Source: Paenibacillus swuensis
GTDB lineage: Bacteria; Bacillota; Bacilli; Paenibacillales; DY6
Reading direction: 5' to 3'
DNA length: 64,000 nt
Assembly: GCF_001644605.1 (NCBI RefSeq)
Contig: NZ_CP011388.1
Span: forward strand, 706,501 to 770,500
Every line of letters starts with the position of its first letter. Positions within the stretch are counted from its first letter, which is position 1. The notes beneath the pieces were generated by a model that was not told where the DNA came from, ran no database searches, and saw only the letters and a list, made by a program, of their open reading frames with translations. Made by a program: the position numbers and the translations under genes. Shown one piece after another: positions 26,464-35,801 of this stretch.

Positions 26464-27825
26464 TTATTGATTGTTGGCGTCAAACGCGGTTTGGTGCTGT
26501 TTGGCTACTTCTTTAGCGTCTGTCTTTTGAACAAAAAGGTTCTGGATCGCCGTCAAATGCTCTTGGGATGTCGCAGGATTCATCGTGTTATCGAAGGAAA
26601 GGTCTCCGCCTTTAACGCCGCTGAACATACCGTTGATTTCAACCGCCAGATCGGAATAACCCGCAGCAGCGAAGTCGCCGTCCACTTTCTGGGCAACACC
26701 TACAGCGTCTTTGTTCTCGAATTTCACTTTAGGGTAGTTCGTCATGAAATAGTTCAGGAAATCCTTCGTTTCTTGCAGATGGTCGCTCTTCGCGGATACC
26801 GCGAAAGCGGATCCCGGCGCTAACATGAACTCATCCGGGTTCCCTTTACCATTAACCGTTGGGAATTTGAATACGCCAACCTTGCCTTTAACGGAAGAGT
26901 CATCGATGGAACCGGTTGCCCAGGATCCCATGAAGTACATCGCCGCTTTGCCAGTCTTGAACAGGTTCTCACCCGCGTTATAGTCCATGGAAGTCGCTCC
27001 TTCTTGGAACGCGCCTGCCTGAACGAGGTTCTGGAACGCGTCAACCGCTTCCACGAATGCCGGATCTTCAAACGTTTTCTTCTTATCCATAATGTCTTGC
27101 AGGAATCCAGGGCCGCTTGTGCGAAGCAGCACGTTCATGAAGAGGAAGGATCCGGTCCAAGTGTCTTTCTCCCCGATGACCATCGGCTGAATGCCTTTGG
27201 ATTTCAGCGTTTTCACGGTTTCGACCATTTCTTCGAAAGTAGCCGGAATCTTCACGCCCGCTTGCTCGAACAATTCTTTGTTGTAGTACACGACAGCGAC
27301 GTTGTTACCGTCCGGTACAGCATACACATTGTTATCGAAGCTGTAGAAGTCCAGGATGCCTTGCTGGAACGTGTCTTTCAGACCGTTCTGGTCCAGCATG
27401 TCGTTCAGCGGAGCCAGCAAACCTGCATCCACGTAAGGCTTCATCTGTGCTTTCGGATTCACGATCGTGATATCAGGCACTTCCTGGGAAGCCGCTTGTG
27501 TCTTGAGCTTAATTTTCTGTTGGTCTGTATTGAGGGAATCCAGTTCAATCTTGATGTTCGGATGCGCCGCTTCGTAGTCGCCTACGATCTTGTTCAGCGT
27601 GCGTGCCGAAGGGGTGTTCGGATCCGGATAGATGTTCTGGAATGTGATCGTGATTTTCTCGTCCGACGCTTTATTGCCGCCTGTGTTGGTTGTTGTGTTG
27701 TCCTTGCCGGCATTGTCCGTGCCGCCGTTGTTCGTAGCCGCGTTGTTTCCGTTCCCGCAAGCTGCCAGGCTTAATGCCATGACGCCCGCCAAGACGGTTG
27801 TTAACACTTTGGAGCTCTTAGCCAT
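26464..27825 (-). CDS. CUT1 sugar-binding lipoprotein
   Basis: A protein of 453 residues with lipobox LSLAAC (Cys23), then an Asn/Thr/Gly-rich linker to about residue 55. The rest is a family 1 extracellular solute-binding protein: ITFQNIYPDPNTPSARTLNK, PDITIVNPKAQMKPYVDAGL, YAVPDGNNVAVVYYNKELFE and GKAAMYFMGSWATGSIDD. It binds a sugar or oligosaccharide at the outer face of the membrane and delivers it to the two permeases; the sugar is not identifiable. It is the first gene of the five-gene operon binding protein, permease, permease, kinase, regulator. Confidence 0.93.
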   Translation of the reverse strand: MAKSSKVLTTVLAGVMALSLAACGNGNNAATNNGGTDNAGKDNTTTNTGGNKASDEKITITFQNIYPDPNTPSARTLNKIVGDYEAAHPNIKIELDSLNTDQQKIKLKTQAASQEVPDITIVNPKAQMKPYVDAGLLAPLNDMLDQNGLKDTFQQGILDFYSFDNNVYAVPDGNNVAVVYYNKELFEQAGVKIPATFEEMVETVKTLKSKGIQPMVIGEKDTWTGSFLFMNVLLRTSGPGFLQDIMDKKKTFEDPAFVEAVDAFQNLVQAGAFQEGATSMDYNAGENLFKTGKAAMYFMGSWATGSIDDSSVKGKVGVFKFPTVNGKGNPDEFMLAPGSAFAVSAKSDHLQETKDFLNYFMTNYPKVKFENKDAVGVAQKVDGDFAAAGYSDLAVEINGMFSGVKGGDLSFDNTMNPATSQEHLTAIQNLFVQKTDAKEVAKQHQTAFDANNQ

Positions 27826-27874
27826 TTGTTCTATCCCCTTTATCTGTGAGAGTGGTGAAGCAACTCATGACTTT

Positions 27875-27903
27875 ATTATGGTGGAGAAAGGGGATGAGAA
27901 CAA
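27875..27903 (-). promoter_or_regulatory. Possible sigma-A promoter of the sugar transporter operon
   Basis: On the minus strand TTGTTC and CATAAT are separated by 17 bases and lie about 50 bases before the binding-protein start. The -35 is imperfect, as expected if the YesN-type regulator activates it. Confidence 0.4.
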
Positions 27904-28064
27904 TGTGTGAACTTAGGGGGTTAGGTTTGATTTTTCTAGGGGGCGGCGCTAAGGTCGCATCATAATCCTATTTGAAAATGTAACGAATCCAGGTAACACT
28001 AACACGACGATATTGGGTAAATTAGGCTAGAAAACGGCAAATAGAGTGATACCGGTAAGTTCGC
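27904..28064. other. Spacer with a dispersed intergenic repeat module
   Basis: GAAAATGTAACGAATCCA at 27974-27991 is the inverse of a sequence in the spacer after the IS110 element (20934-20950). GATACCGGTAAGTTCGC follows near 28050 and recalls the TTACCGGTTTTCGC at 47166-47179. There is no gene. Confidence 0.45.
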
Positions 28065-30008
28065 TTATTCCCTCTCAAACGAACGCTCCGGCAAGGTGCC
28101 CACATACCGATCCGACAGCTTTATTAACGCCATAATATGGTCATAATCTCTGCGGAGCGCCTCATTAACCTGAACAGGCTTCAGCGTTCTCAAGCTGGTC
28201 GCGCTCCCATCCTCGAAGCCTTTACCGGGCACGAACAACACTTCATTATTCATAAATGACCCAGTCGGCAAATAATATCGCACACCCAACACATTCCGAT
28301 CCACGTTCATCAAGTCTTGCCCAAAGGCGGTGAATTTCTCTGCCTGAAGCGAAATGCCAAGCAGGTTCGCAATGGTCGGCAATAGATCCACCTGTCCGCC
28401 GGTTTGCTTCATTACTTTCCCCTGACCTTCGCTCTGCCCGGGAACATGGATAAATAAAGGCACGTTGAACCTGCTCACCTTCTCATCATAAGGGAACCCT
28501 AACAGCTGCTGAATTTCCTGCGGATCCGTCTTCTGCGGCTTCAAACCGAAATGATCTCCGTACACCACGACCAACGTTGAATCCCACACACCCGTTTTCT
28601 TCAGCCCCTCTATAAACTTTCCCAACGCCGCATCCGCATAATGAATCGACGTCAGGTAATCCCCCAGTTGTGTTCCCGCAGCCTTCTGGGGAATCTTCAA
28701 CTTCCTGCTCTTTTTCGGTATGACAAAAGGGGCGTGCGAGGACGTGGCTATGAAATGCGCGTAGAATGGCTTCTTCGCGGCGGCCATGTCCGACAGCTTG
28801 TCCAAGCTTACCCGGTAAAGTTCCTCGTCGGACGCGCCAAATTTATTAAAGTGGTCGTTAGTGAAATAGCGGCTGTCATAGAATCGATCGAAGCCAAGCG
28901 CGGGATACAATTGATTCCGACTCCAATACTCCACATTGTTAATGTGGAACGTGGCGGATGCGTAGCCATGCTTGCCTAACAGACGCGGCAAACTAGGAAG
29001 CTGCTTCGCTCCGTATCCCTCCGACATAGCTACCTTACCGGTCGGGTACATGGACGTGTTGACCGTGAATTCGGCATCGGATGTATTGCCCCGTCCGATT
29101 TGCGTGAAGAAATAAGGGAAATAATAGCTATCCTTCATAAGCCGATTTAAATTCGGCGTAATCTCTTGGCCGTTCAACCTGGCCTGCACCGTGAAGTTCT
29201 GAAAGGATTCCAACTGAACCATGATGACGTTCATGTTCTTGGCCGCGCCAAATGCGGCGGGTCGGTAGTCTACCGAGGAAGATGCAGCTCGTTTATAGGG
29301 ATAACTTGATTGCAGCCGCGCCGCTTGGTTCTCGGTTACCAACCGTGTTTCCGCATTCAACCTTTCCTGCTCCCGCGCTTGGCCGGTTACCGCAACAAAC
29401 TGGTACTGAACCAGTCCCAGCTTGGCTGCACGCCCCGGATCATTCCATTGTCGGATTTCGTGCATTGCATACACACCCGTGAGAGCCAAACCTACACAGA
29501 ACATCCCTGCCCATAATGCGCGCTTGCGTCTCGCTGAAGACGATGGATAGCCAAAGGAGAGCGAATACGGTTTATTCCAAATCCGCTCCCGATTTCGAAT
29601 CATTCGGAACAAGCCTAGAATGCCCGCGATCAACAGGTCAACAAAAAACACAAACTGCACAGGCCGTAATCGCGGCCCTAACGTGGATTGAAGCTGGTTC
29701 CAGGATTCCAACTCCATAAATACGGTATATGTAGGCACGGTCCCGAAATAATGGTGATAAATCACCGCCGCGAACAACAACCCGGAAATGGCCAAGTTCA
29801 GCAATGCGTAGACCGTTTTTCGGAACCGTGGTACGCTCAACATTTCTACCAAACTAACGAGCGTCAGAACGAACAACACATCAGGAAACAGACCCGCGGC
29901 CGTAACGTTGCCGAACACCAGAATTCGAAAAACGATGATTTTCACAAATAGACATACGAAGAAAACTTGGGAGGGAAATATCCGTTCCCGCTTGGATCCG
30001 ATTTGCAT
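28065..30008 (-). CDS. LTA synthase family phosphoglycerol transferase
   Basis: A protein of 647 residues, the usual length for LtaS-like enzymes. Five membrane segments occupy about residues 12-30, 38-57, 66-86, 117-136 and 165-183. The extracellular sulfatase-fold domain begins at about 258: VIMVQLESFQNF (metal ligand Glu267), GRGNTSDAEF with catalytic Thr309, FHINNVEYWSRNQLYPALGF and VVVYGDHFG near the second metal site. Enzymes of this family move glycerol phosphate from phosphatidylglycerol to a growing teichoic acid chain or a primer; which subtype this is cannot be said. The gene stands alone, downstream of the germination operon by 33 bases, so read-through is possible. Confidence 0.9.
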   Translation of the reverse strand: MQIGSKRERIFPSQVFFVCLFVKIIVFRILVFGNVTAAGLFPDVLFVLTLVSLVEMLSVPRFRKTVYALLNLAISGLLFAAVIYHHYFGTVPTYTVFMELESWNQLQSTLGPRLRPVQFVFFVDLLIAGILGLFRMIRNRERIWNKPYSLSFGYPSSSARRKRALWAGMFCVGLALTGVYAMHEIRQWNDPGRAAKLGLVQYQFVAVTGQAREQERLNAETRLVTENQAARLQSSYPYKRAASSSVDYRPAAFGAAKNMNVIMVQLESFQNFTVQARLNGQEITPNLNRLMKDSYYFPYFFTQIGRGNTSDAEFTVNTSMYPTGKVAMSEGYGAKQLPSLPRLLGKHGYASATFHINNVEYWSRNQLYPALGFDRFYDSRYFTNDHFNKFGASDEELYRVSLDKLSDMAAAKKPFYAHFIATSSHAPFVIPKKSRKLKIPQKAAGTQLGDYLTSIHYADAALGKFIEGLKKTGVWDSTLVVVYGDHFGLKPQKTDPQEIQQLLGFPYDEKVSRFNVPLFIHVPGQSEGQGKVMKQTGGQVDLLPTIANLLGISLQAEKFTAFGQDLMNVDRNVLGVRYYLPTGSFMNNEVLFVPGKGFEDGSATSLRTLKPVQVNEALRRDYDHIMALIKLSDRYVGTLPERSFERE

Positions 30009-30040
30009 ACTGCATCACTCTTTTCTAGAACATGTTAACT

Positions 30041-31237
30041 TCACTCTTTAAGCTCCATACTACCATAACGAATTCCGGCGCGTCGTAAGTTCAATCTCAC
30101 TTTCACCTCTAGGTCGGCCGCCGCAAATTGCTCATTCCACTCGTTCTTTATCTTCTTATAGCTTTTGTTGTCCCGCTCCCTAAGGTTACTGCCGAACCCG
30201 AACATATCCGCCTTGAAATCCCTTTGCACTTTCTGAATGACTTTCTTAATCCTTGCGGTTATCACCTTCTCCCCTTGTTCCTCGATCTTCTCAAAATCTT
30301 CAGAACTTCCGTCAAAATAGCCCTTGCATTGCGACTCATCCAATCGGGCCGTCAAATCCAAATCCACGAATAAATGAGGCTCGCCTCTTCTCATCTCCAC
30401 ATGGATGTTCCCGTCTTGATGCTGCAAATAAAGACTGACGTATTTCCCTTTACCGCAGGGCATCTCCATCGCGCTTTCCTTAAACTGTCGATGGGTCAGC
30501 ATGGCATCTCTGGTTTCTTCATTGTTCAGAATTCCCGCTAACTTTCCCTTTCTGAAGACGCCCATACCTGCGATTTCGACGACATCGTTGACTTCAATTT
30601 GCTTGGCAGCCTCAATGGAAGTCCCTTTCTCCGTTTCATCAGCTATGGTCACCATCGGCATGATTGGACTACGGCCGGATTCGCCTAAATCCCGGACAAA
30701 ATGTTGCAGTTTAATAGGGTATGTCCCCCCATAGTCTCTGTAATACTCCTGAAGCTGTTCTCGGATCTTATAGGTGGATACACTGAGGTCCGGCGTTACG
30801 GTAGACATGACCGCCTTCACTTTGCCTTGTTCGGCTCCTACCATCAAGATATTATTACGGACTTCCCGGTATCTCTCGATGAAGTCCAGATAAGATAAAT
30901 CACCTTTACGTAATAGCTCCTGGTCAATAACCAACAGCTGCAAGTGGCTGAATTCAATATGCTTATTCAGCTTCTTATTCAGAACCGTAACTCCGTCCGC
31001 TACGGTATTTACCTCTTCCTCCACAACATAGGAGCGCGCGCTGCCCAATCGCTTATCCGATACGAATTCAGCGGTTCTGATAATTTCGATATACAGACGA
31101 TATTTGGCTTTGGTACCGGCCTCGATGCCCATACCTGAAACAATCTGAATTTCGCCCAGTTCCCGATAGTCCCAACATCCTGTTAGCATCATGCAACAAA
31201 GGAGAACCTGAAATACAGACGCCTTCATGCTTCTCAT
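30041..31237 (-). CDS. Spore germination lipoprotein, GerAC/Ger(x)C family
   Basis: A protein of 398 residues with lipobox MMLTGC (Cys22) followed by the family start WDYRELGEIQIVSGMGIE. It then follows the three-domain Ger(x)C plan: DLSYLDFIERYREVRNNI and GGTYPIKLQHFVRDLGESGR in the N-terminal part, and FGFGSNLRERDNKSYKKIKN in the C-terminal domain. It is the lipid-anchored C subunit of a germinant receptor in the inner spore membrane. Its start overlaps the GerAA stop (ATGA). It is the last gene of the operon. Confidence 0.93.
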   Translation of the reverse strand: MRSMKASVFQVLLCCMMLTGCWDYRELGEIQIVSGMGIEAGTKAKYRLYIEIIRTAEFVSDKRLGSARSYVVEEEVNTVADGVTVLNKKLNKHIEFSHLQLLVIDQELLRKGDLSYLDFIERYREVRNNILMVGAEQGKVKAVMSTVTPDLSVSTYKIREQLQEYYRDYGGTYPIKLQHFVRDLGESGRSPIMPMVTIADETEKGTSIEAAKQIEVNDVVEIAGMGVFRKGKLAGILNNEETRDAMLTHRQFKESAMEMPCGKGKYVSLYLQHQDGNIHVEMRRGEPHLFVDLDLTARLDESQCKGYFDGSSEDFEKIEEQGEKVITARIKKVIQKVQRDFKADMFGFGSNLRERDNKSYKKIKNEWNEQFAAADLEVKVRLNLRRAGIRYGSMELKE

Positions 31238-32571
31238 GAGTCGGAGGCTCCCTTCGGTTTAGAGGGAACCAGAATGTTATGTGTGGCTAATTGTACGGTT
31301 AAGGCAATGAAACCCAGAAACAGACCAAACAGACCCAGGAATGACGCGAGGAGTATAAAAACCAATCGGACAATACGAGCCACATTAATTAAATCGCTGT
31401 ACGGCAAGGCAAACGTGGCCAGCATCGTAAGTGCTACAATAATCATCACAATATTCGTGACAAGACCGGCTTGCACCGCCGCTTGTCCTATGACAAAGGC
31501 TCCGGCTATCGTTAAAGTGGATCCGACCAGACGCGGCATGCGAATCGTTGTTTCACGCAACAATTCAAACAACAATTCTAGCAGGATTAACTCTATAACT
31601 GAAGGAAACGGCGCATCTGTCCGTTGACCCGAGATGGCGATGGCTAAAGAAATGGGGATGATCTCGACATTATAATTTGTTAAACCGATATAGATCCCCG
31701 GCAGAAGCACCGCCAGGAAGAATGCGAAGTAACGCATATTCTTCAACAGGAAGGCGTAGGGAGGAAATATATACGAATCTTCCTGGGCAATAAAGAAATC
31801 ACTTAGATTTGAAGGAGCAACGAGCACAAACGGCGTCCCGTCCATAATAATCAGCAATTTGCCCGCCAATAAGGCTGAGGCTGCGGCATCGGTCCTCTCT
31901 ATATATAACATGTAAGGTACGAGATGAAAGCCTCGTTGTCTTTGAATGAATTGCATGATTTGAGACGTATCCATTGCATAGTCTAATGAAAGATTGTTGA
32001 GTCGCTGAGTCATGGCCTCGACCATGGCCCCATCCGTAGTGCCTTCAATATACACCAGCACAGCCCGGGCTTGATTGACAGTCCCGATCTGCAAGGGGAC
32101 GAACTGGAGCAGTGGGTTTCGAATTCTTCTTCGAATCAGGCTGATATTCGTTTCCATGGACTCGACAAAGCCTTCTTTAGGCCCTTGCAACACGTTATTG
32201 GTTTTCGGTTCTTCAAGAGAACGTACCGGATAGCCTCCAATGGAAACGGCTAAGGCTTCTTCTTCCCCTTCTACATTTATAATGGCGGAACCGGTGAGCA
32301 GTTCCTTCATCAGTTGCTCCCAAGTGTGGATATAAGCAAATTGCAAACCAGCCATATATCTTGAACGAAACTGCTCGACGGTGAGCGCACCCGATGTACC
32401 CAATGCGGAAGCATAAAGCATGAGCGGCTGCATGATATTCCGTTGGACCGCCTCCGGCACAGCAAGGGAAGAATAGTATATGATAGATCCTTGTCTCTCT
32501 CCAAGCTGGATGTCCGCCCAGATTACGTCATCGGAGCTTCCCAGCTTCTCTTTCAATCCATCCAGATTCAC
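31234..32571 (-). CDS. Spore germination protein, GerAA family
   Basis: A protein of 445 residues from GTG 32571, which overlaps the GerAB stop (GTGA) and has GGGGGA upstream. The N-terminal soluble domain (1-235) contains TVEQFRSRYMAGLQFAYIHT and RRIRNPLLQF, and the membrane domain (about 270-430) contains the conserved LPGIYIGLTNYNVEIIP and the segment with LILLELLFELLRETTIRMP, a GerA-family hallmark. It is somewhat shorter than common GerAA proteins (about 480-500), mainly at the N-terminus. It is the A subunit that oligomerises as a ligand-gated channel in the spore membrane. Confidence 0.93.
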   Translation of the reverse strand: MNLDGLKEKLGSSDDVIWADIQLGERQGSIIYYSSLAVPEAVQRNIMQPLMLYASALGTSGALTVEQFRSRYMAGLQFAYIHTWEQLMKELLTGSAIINVEGEEEALAVSIGGYPVRSLEEPKTNNVLQGPKEGFVESMETNISLIRRRIRNPLLQFVPLQIGTVNQARAVLVYIEGTTDGAMVEAMTQRLNNLSLDYAMDTSQIMQFIQRQRGFHLVPYMLYIERTDAAASALLAGKLLIIMDGTPFVLVAPSNLSDFFIAQEDSYIFPPYAFLLKNMRYFAFFLAVLLPGIYIGLTNYNVEIIPISLAIAISGQRTDAPFPSVIELILLELLFELLRETTIRMPRLVGSTLTIAGAFVIGQAAVQAGLVTNIVMIIVALTMLATFALPYSDLINVARIVRLVFILLASFLGLFGLFLGFIALTVQLATHNILVPSKPKGASDS

Positions 32572-33671
32572 ACGCTCTTCCCCCTTCTTCTGAGAATTAC
32601 GGTTATGATTAATAGTAGGGCTGGAATAAGAATTTCCATGATTAACGCGTAGAAAGGAACTACTTCGTAAGATATTTCAAAGTGCTCTGCTGTATTCCCG
32701 GCTATAAAGAAGGCTTGTATACTCAACAGTCCCCCCATCGGAATCACCATCTCTCGGAACGAAAGACCCGTTAACATTTCCATCCCTTTAACAGACGCAA
32801 ACAGAAACAAGGCTACTTTAACGGTCAGAGTGATTAGCATCACGAATACAAACAGGACTTCAACTCTTTCAATAAACATACCAACCGAAATATTGCGGAA
32901 CGCGCCCAGCATCGGGAACGGTGAGCGATTCTTCACAGCGATACCCAATGTAATGACTTGCAAGGCCGTGCCCGCAGCCAAAGTGCACCCTCCGACAACT
33001 ACAGCCCAAAGTGTAGCTTTCCTTGCTGATTTGAAATTTTCGCGAATCCATGGCAAAGCTCCAATCATGAAAGCAAGGGTTTCGCCGAATGGAAAAAACA
33101 CGAGCTGGGTATAGGCGGGTTCCATGACGGGACCGATTCCGTATTCAAACACAGGAAGCAATTCCCCGAGATCATAATCCTTATTGATAAAAATCAGCGC
33201 GCTGATGAGAATGAATACGAAAGCGAAGAGGCCGAAGTAAAACGAGCTTATTCTCATTAAGGAATCCATTCCCAATAAGAGCGTATACACGACCACTATG
33301 GTGAAGGCACCCGCTATAAACGTTGTAGGCGTATCAACCAGCACGGCATTGGAAATCAGTTCAACCATATCCCGGACATCCCTGGATCCAAGGTATAGAA
33401 AATAAAGGACATACACATAGAGCACCAATCCTCCCGCGTAGCGGCCGAGATGCTCTTGAACCAATCCGTAATACCCGGTATCCGTGCGGTTCTTGATCAG
33501 GTTGAAGTATCCGTAGACTAATATATATCCCAATAAAGTAGCGGTTAAAATGGAGACCCAAGAGCTTCTGCCGGCGGAGGGTGCGATATTCAGGAGAATC
33601 GTGCTGCCTTGAATAAACAAAAACATAAGCGTAAACATCTTCACCCGAACAGGCGCTTCAAACAGTTTCAT
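32568..33671 (-). CDS. Spore germination permease-like protein, GerAB family
   Basis: A protein of 367 residues with ten predicted membrane helices and the APC-superfamily fold of GerAB proteins. The first helix region is VKMFTLMFLFIQGSTILLNI, followed by GRSSWVSILTATLLGYIL. Conserved GerAB positions include YLGSRDVRDMVELI and FPFGETLAFMIGALPWI. It is the B subunit, which binds the amino acid or other germinant. It lies 16 bases after the small 2-TM gene and overlaps the A gene by 4 bases, so all four genes form one transcript. Confidence 0.93.
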   Translation of the reverse strand: MKLFEAPVRVKMFTLMFLFIQGSTILLNIAPSAGRSSWVSILTATLLGYILVYGYFNLIKNRTDTGYYGLVQEHLGRYAGGLVLYVYVLYFLYLGSRDVRDMVELISNAVLVDTPTTFIAGAFTIVVVYTLLLGMDSLMRISSFYFGLFAFVFILISALIFINKDYDLGELLPVFEYGIGPVMEPAYTQLVFFPFGETLAFMIGALPWIRENFKSARKATLWAVVVGGCTLAAGTALQVITLGIAVKNRSPFPMLGAFRNISVGMFIERVEVLFVFVMLITLTVKVALFLFASVKGMEMLTGLSFREMVIPMGGLLSIQAFFIAGNTAEHFEISYEVVPFYALIMEILIPALLLIITVILRRRGKSV

Positions 33672-33687
33672 AGCAATTGCCTCCGTA

Positions 33688-33906
33688 TTAGGTCTTGGTC
33701 CGCTTCTTCTTTCTCATGGTCCAATCGAAATAAAGGGACGTACACAGTCCCGCAAGAAACATAAACCACAAAGAAGAAAGCAAAGAACGGGGCGGCTGCA
33801 GCTCTCCCGCAACGGTAAGTAAACCATGGCGATTCTTCAGCATCTGTAAAACAAGAAGCACCGCAAAGGAACTTGAGGCTACAAGAATATACATCAAGGT
33901 ACGCAT
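33688..33906 (-). CDS. Small two-TM protein of the ger operon (candidate D subunit)
   Basis: A protein of 72 residues with two hydrophobic helices (about 4-22 and 44-62), a short loop with PPRSLLSSLW, and a very basic tail (MRKKKRTKT). GGAGATAG lies upstream of the ATG. Some germinant-receptor operons contain a fourth small 2-TM gene, called the D subunit, which tunes receptor function; this gene has the right size, topology and position. It is the first gene of the operon. The assignment rests on size and context, not on a motif. Confidence 0.65.
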   Translation of the reverse strand: MRTLMYILVASSSFAVLLVLQMLKNRHGLLTVAGELQPPRSLLSSLWFMFLAGLCTSLYFDWTMRKKKRTKT

Positions 33907-33978
33907 ACCCTATCTCCTTTCAAGGATGAATCGAATGACGTTTGCCAGTAGTATGGTAAATTATTCATAAAAGTATGC

Positions 33979-34013
33979 AAAACAAAACCCCGGCGCCAGA
34001 TGCGCCGAGGTTT
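33979..34013 (-). terminator. Terminator of the lone YesN-type regulator
   Basis: On the minus strand AACCTCGGCGC pairs with GCGCCGGGGTT (11 bp, one G-U) and is followed by TTGTTTTG. It lies 43 bases after the stop at 34056 and insulates the ger operon. Confidence 0.8.
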
Positions 34014-34055
34014 CATGTTTAATGCAACTCCCTAATGATCGTGACCAACGATCCA

Positions 34056-35660
34056 TTACTTTTCCCCGTCGGAATTTGCTCTGTACTCCGAAGGCAGTTC
34101 ACCCGTATACTTCTGGAACACTTTCGTGAAATAACGCCGCTCCGCGTACCCCACTTCCTTGCAGATCTTCGAGATGCTGAGTCCGCTCATAAGGAGTAGC
34201 GACTTCGCCTTTTCCATCCGTTGACGGGTCAAATATTCAATAAAAGTCTCGCCATGCGTTTGTTTAAACAACAGGGAGAAATAGGACGATGAGATCCCTA
34301 ACATCTGCGCCAATTCTTCCACACAAAGATCCTTGGCCAGATTGCGGTCGATATAATCTTTGGCGGTAATCATGAGTACTTCGCTGGATTTCTTACGCAC
34401 AAAACCCTCCACACTGTCCTCAATCAACTGCTTAATGGACGCTAGTAAGTCCCGCACACCGACGTTACGCTCCAGTTGCTTCCAAATCTGGTCTTCCTGT
34501 TGCTTCGTGACGACTTGCATCTCACGCATCTCCCGAAGGATGTGCAGGACGAGGAAGTTCAAAATCTGTTTCACCCGGTCCAGCGATTGCTCGGATATTG
34601 CTTGCAGCCGGGTATTCAACTCAACCAGCGCGCGGTCGGTCCCCGCACGGTCCCCTTTCTTGATGCCGGACACAATGTCCTCAATTAAACTCCACATTCC
34701 GAAATCCATTTCGTTCTTTTCTTGCGCTTCCGGATAATAAAGGGTGGCATGCCCGGTCTGCGAAGTCAGCTGTAATCCCCGTTGCACCGCCTTGTAGGCT
34801 TTGGAAAGCTGTGTGATCGCCAGAACATCACCGTAAACTCCCATGGAAACAGGAATCTTGGCATTCTCAAGCACCGCATGTTGCAGCTCTTCGGCCCATC
34901 CCATCACTTCATCCTGGTCCATGCCTGTCAGAAAGTCCGAGGTATATTCCAGAACGATACACCATTCCCCGTCACGCATCTGAATGACGGCGTGCCCGAC
35001 GGACTTCTTCTCAAGCGTATCCTGTATCACGTTATTGACGGCGAAGTTCCACAGCTTACGTTCCCGGTCATCCCAGTTGCGAGCCCGTTGCGAGTAATGA
35101 TCCATATCCGCGACGAATACCACGTACTGCTGATCCTGAAAAATATGCTCCACGCCGGCCAACATCAGATTCCCTTTGGACACTTGCGAGTAATCCATCA
35201 GAATGTCGTAAAGAATTTTTTCCGAAGCAAGGCCTACGATCCGCCCGATCTGTTTCTTCTCCTGATTCGATTGAATGGCTTTGGCCCGAATGCCAGCCAC
35301 CACCCGTTCGACAACCTCCTGAAGCTCATCGTAGTTAATCGGCTTGAGGAGATAATCCTTAACCCCGTAACGGATCGCCGCTCTCGTATAATCATAGTCC
35401 TGGTACCCCGTCAGCATTATGATCTCACAGGCGGATTCTTCTTCGCGCAGCCTGCGGATTAATTCCATTCCATCCATGACCGGCATACGGATATCGCATA
35501 ACATGAGGTGTATTTCTTCTTTGTTCACATGCTCCAGCGCTTCGACGCCGTTCTTGGCGAACCCGACAATTTCGACGCCTAGCGCTTCCCAGGGTATAAT
35601 TTGTTCCAAATTCCTTGCGATATGAATCTCGTCATCGACCAGCAGCGCTTTAATTCTCAT
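34056..35660 (-). CDS. YesN-type response regulator without a partner kinase
   Basis: A protein of 534 residues. The receiver domain (1-125) shows VDDEIHIARNLEQIIPW, the phospho-acceptor Asp in LMLCDIRMPVMDG and Lys in DYLLKPINYDELQEVVERV. The long middle region (about 140-420) contains LWNFAVNNVIQDTL and a GGDEF-like degenerate fold region typical of large YesN proteins. The C-terminal AraC HTH (about 430-530) shows YIDRNLAKDLCVEELAQMLG, YFSLLFKQTHGETFIEYLT and ICKEVGYAERRYFTKVFQKY. No sensor kinase or transporter gene adjoins it, so its kinase and targets must be elsewhere. Confidence 0.92.
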   Translation of the reverse strand: MRIKALLVDDEIHIARNLEQIIPWEALGVEIVGFAKNGVEALEHVNKEEIHLMLCDIRMPVMDGMELIRRLREEESACEIIMLTGYQDYDYTRAAIRYGVKDYLLKPINYDELQEVVERVVAGIRAKAIQSNQEKKQIGRIVGLASEKILYDILMDYSQVSKGNLMLAGVEHIFQDQQYVVFVADMDHYSQRARNWDDRERKLWNFAVNNVIQDTLEKKSVGHAVIQMRDGEWCIVLEYTSDFLTGMDQDEVMGWAEELQHAVLENAKIPVSMGVYGDVLAITQLSKAYKAVQRGLQLTSQTGHATLYYPEAQEKNEMDFGMWSLIEDIVSGIKKGDRAGTDRALVELNTRLQAISEQSLDRVKQILNFLVLHILREMREMQVVTKQQEDQIWKQLERNVGVRDLLASIKQLIEDSVEGFVRKKSSEVLMITAKDYIDRNLAKDLCVEELAQMLGISSSYFSLLFKQTHGETFIEYLTRQRMEKAKSLLLMSGLSISKICKEVGYAERRYFTKVFQKYTGELPSEYRANSDGEK

Positions 35661-35801
35661 TTCATCACCCGGTTGTCATAGTGTCTCACCACAAATTATA
35701 AAGAACTTTATTAGCGGTCAAAAGGTGAACATTCCCCGAAAAAGGGGGTAAATTTGTCTTGTTGAAAGTTTGCTTTAGCAAGCTTAGTTCGGAAGCATAG
35801 G

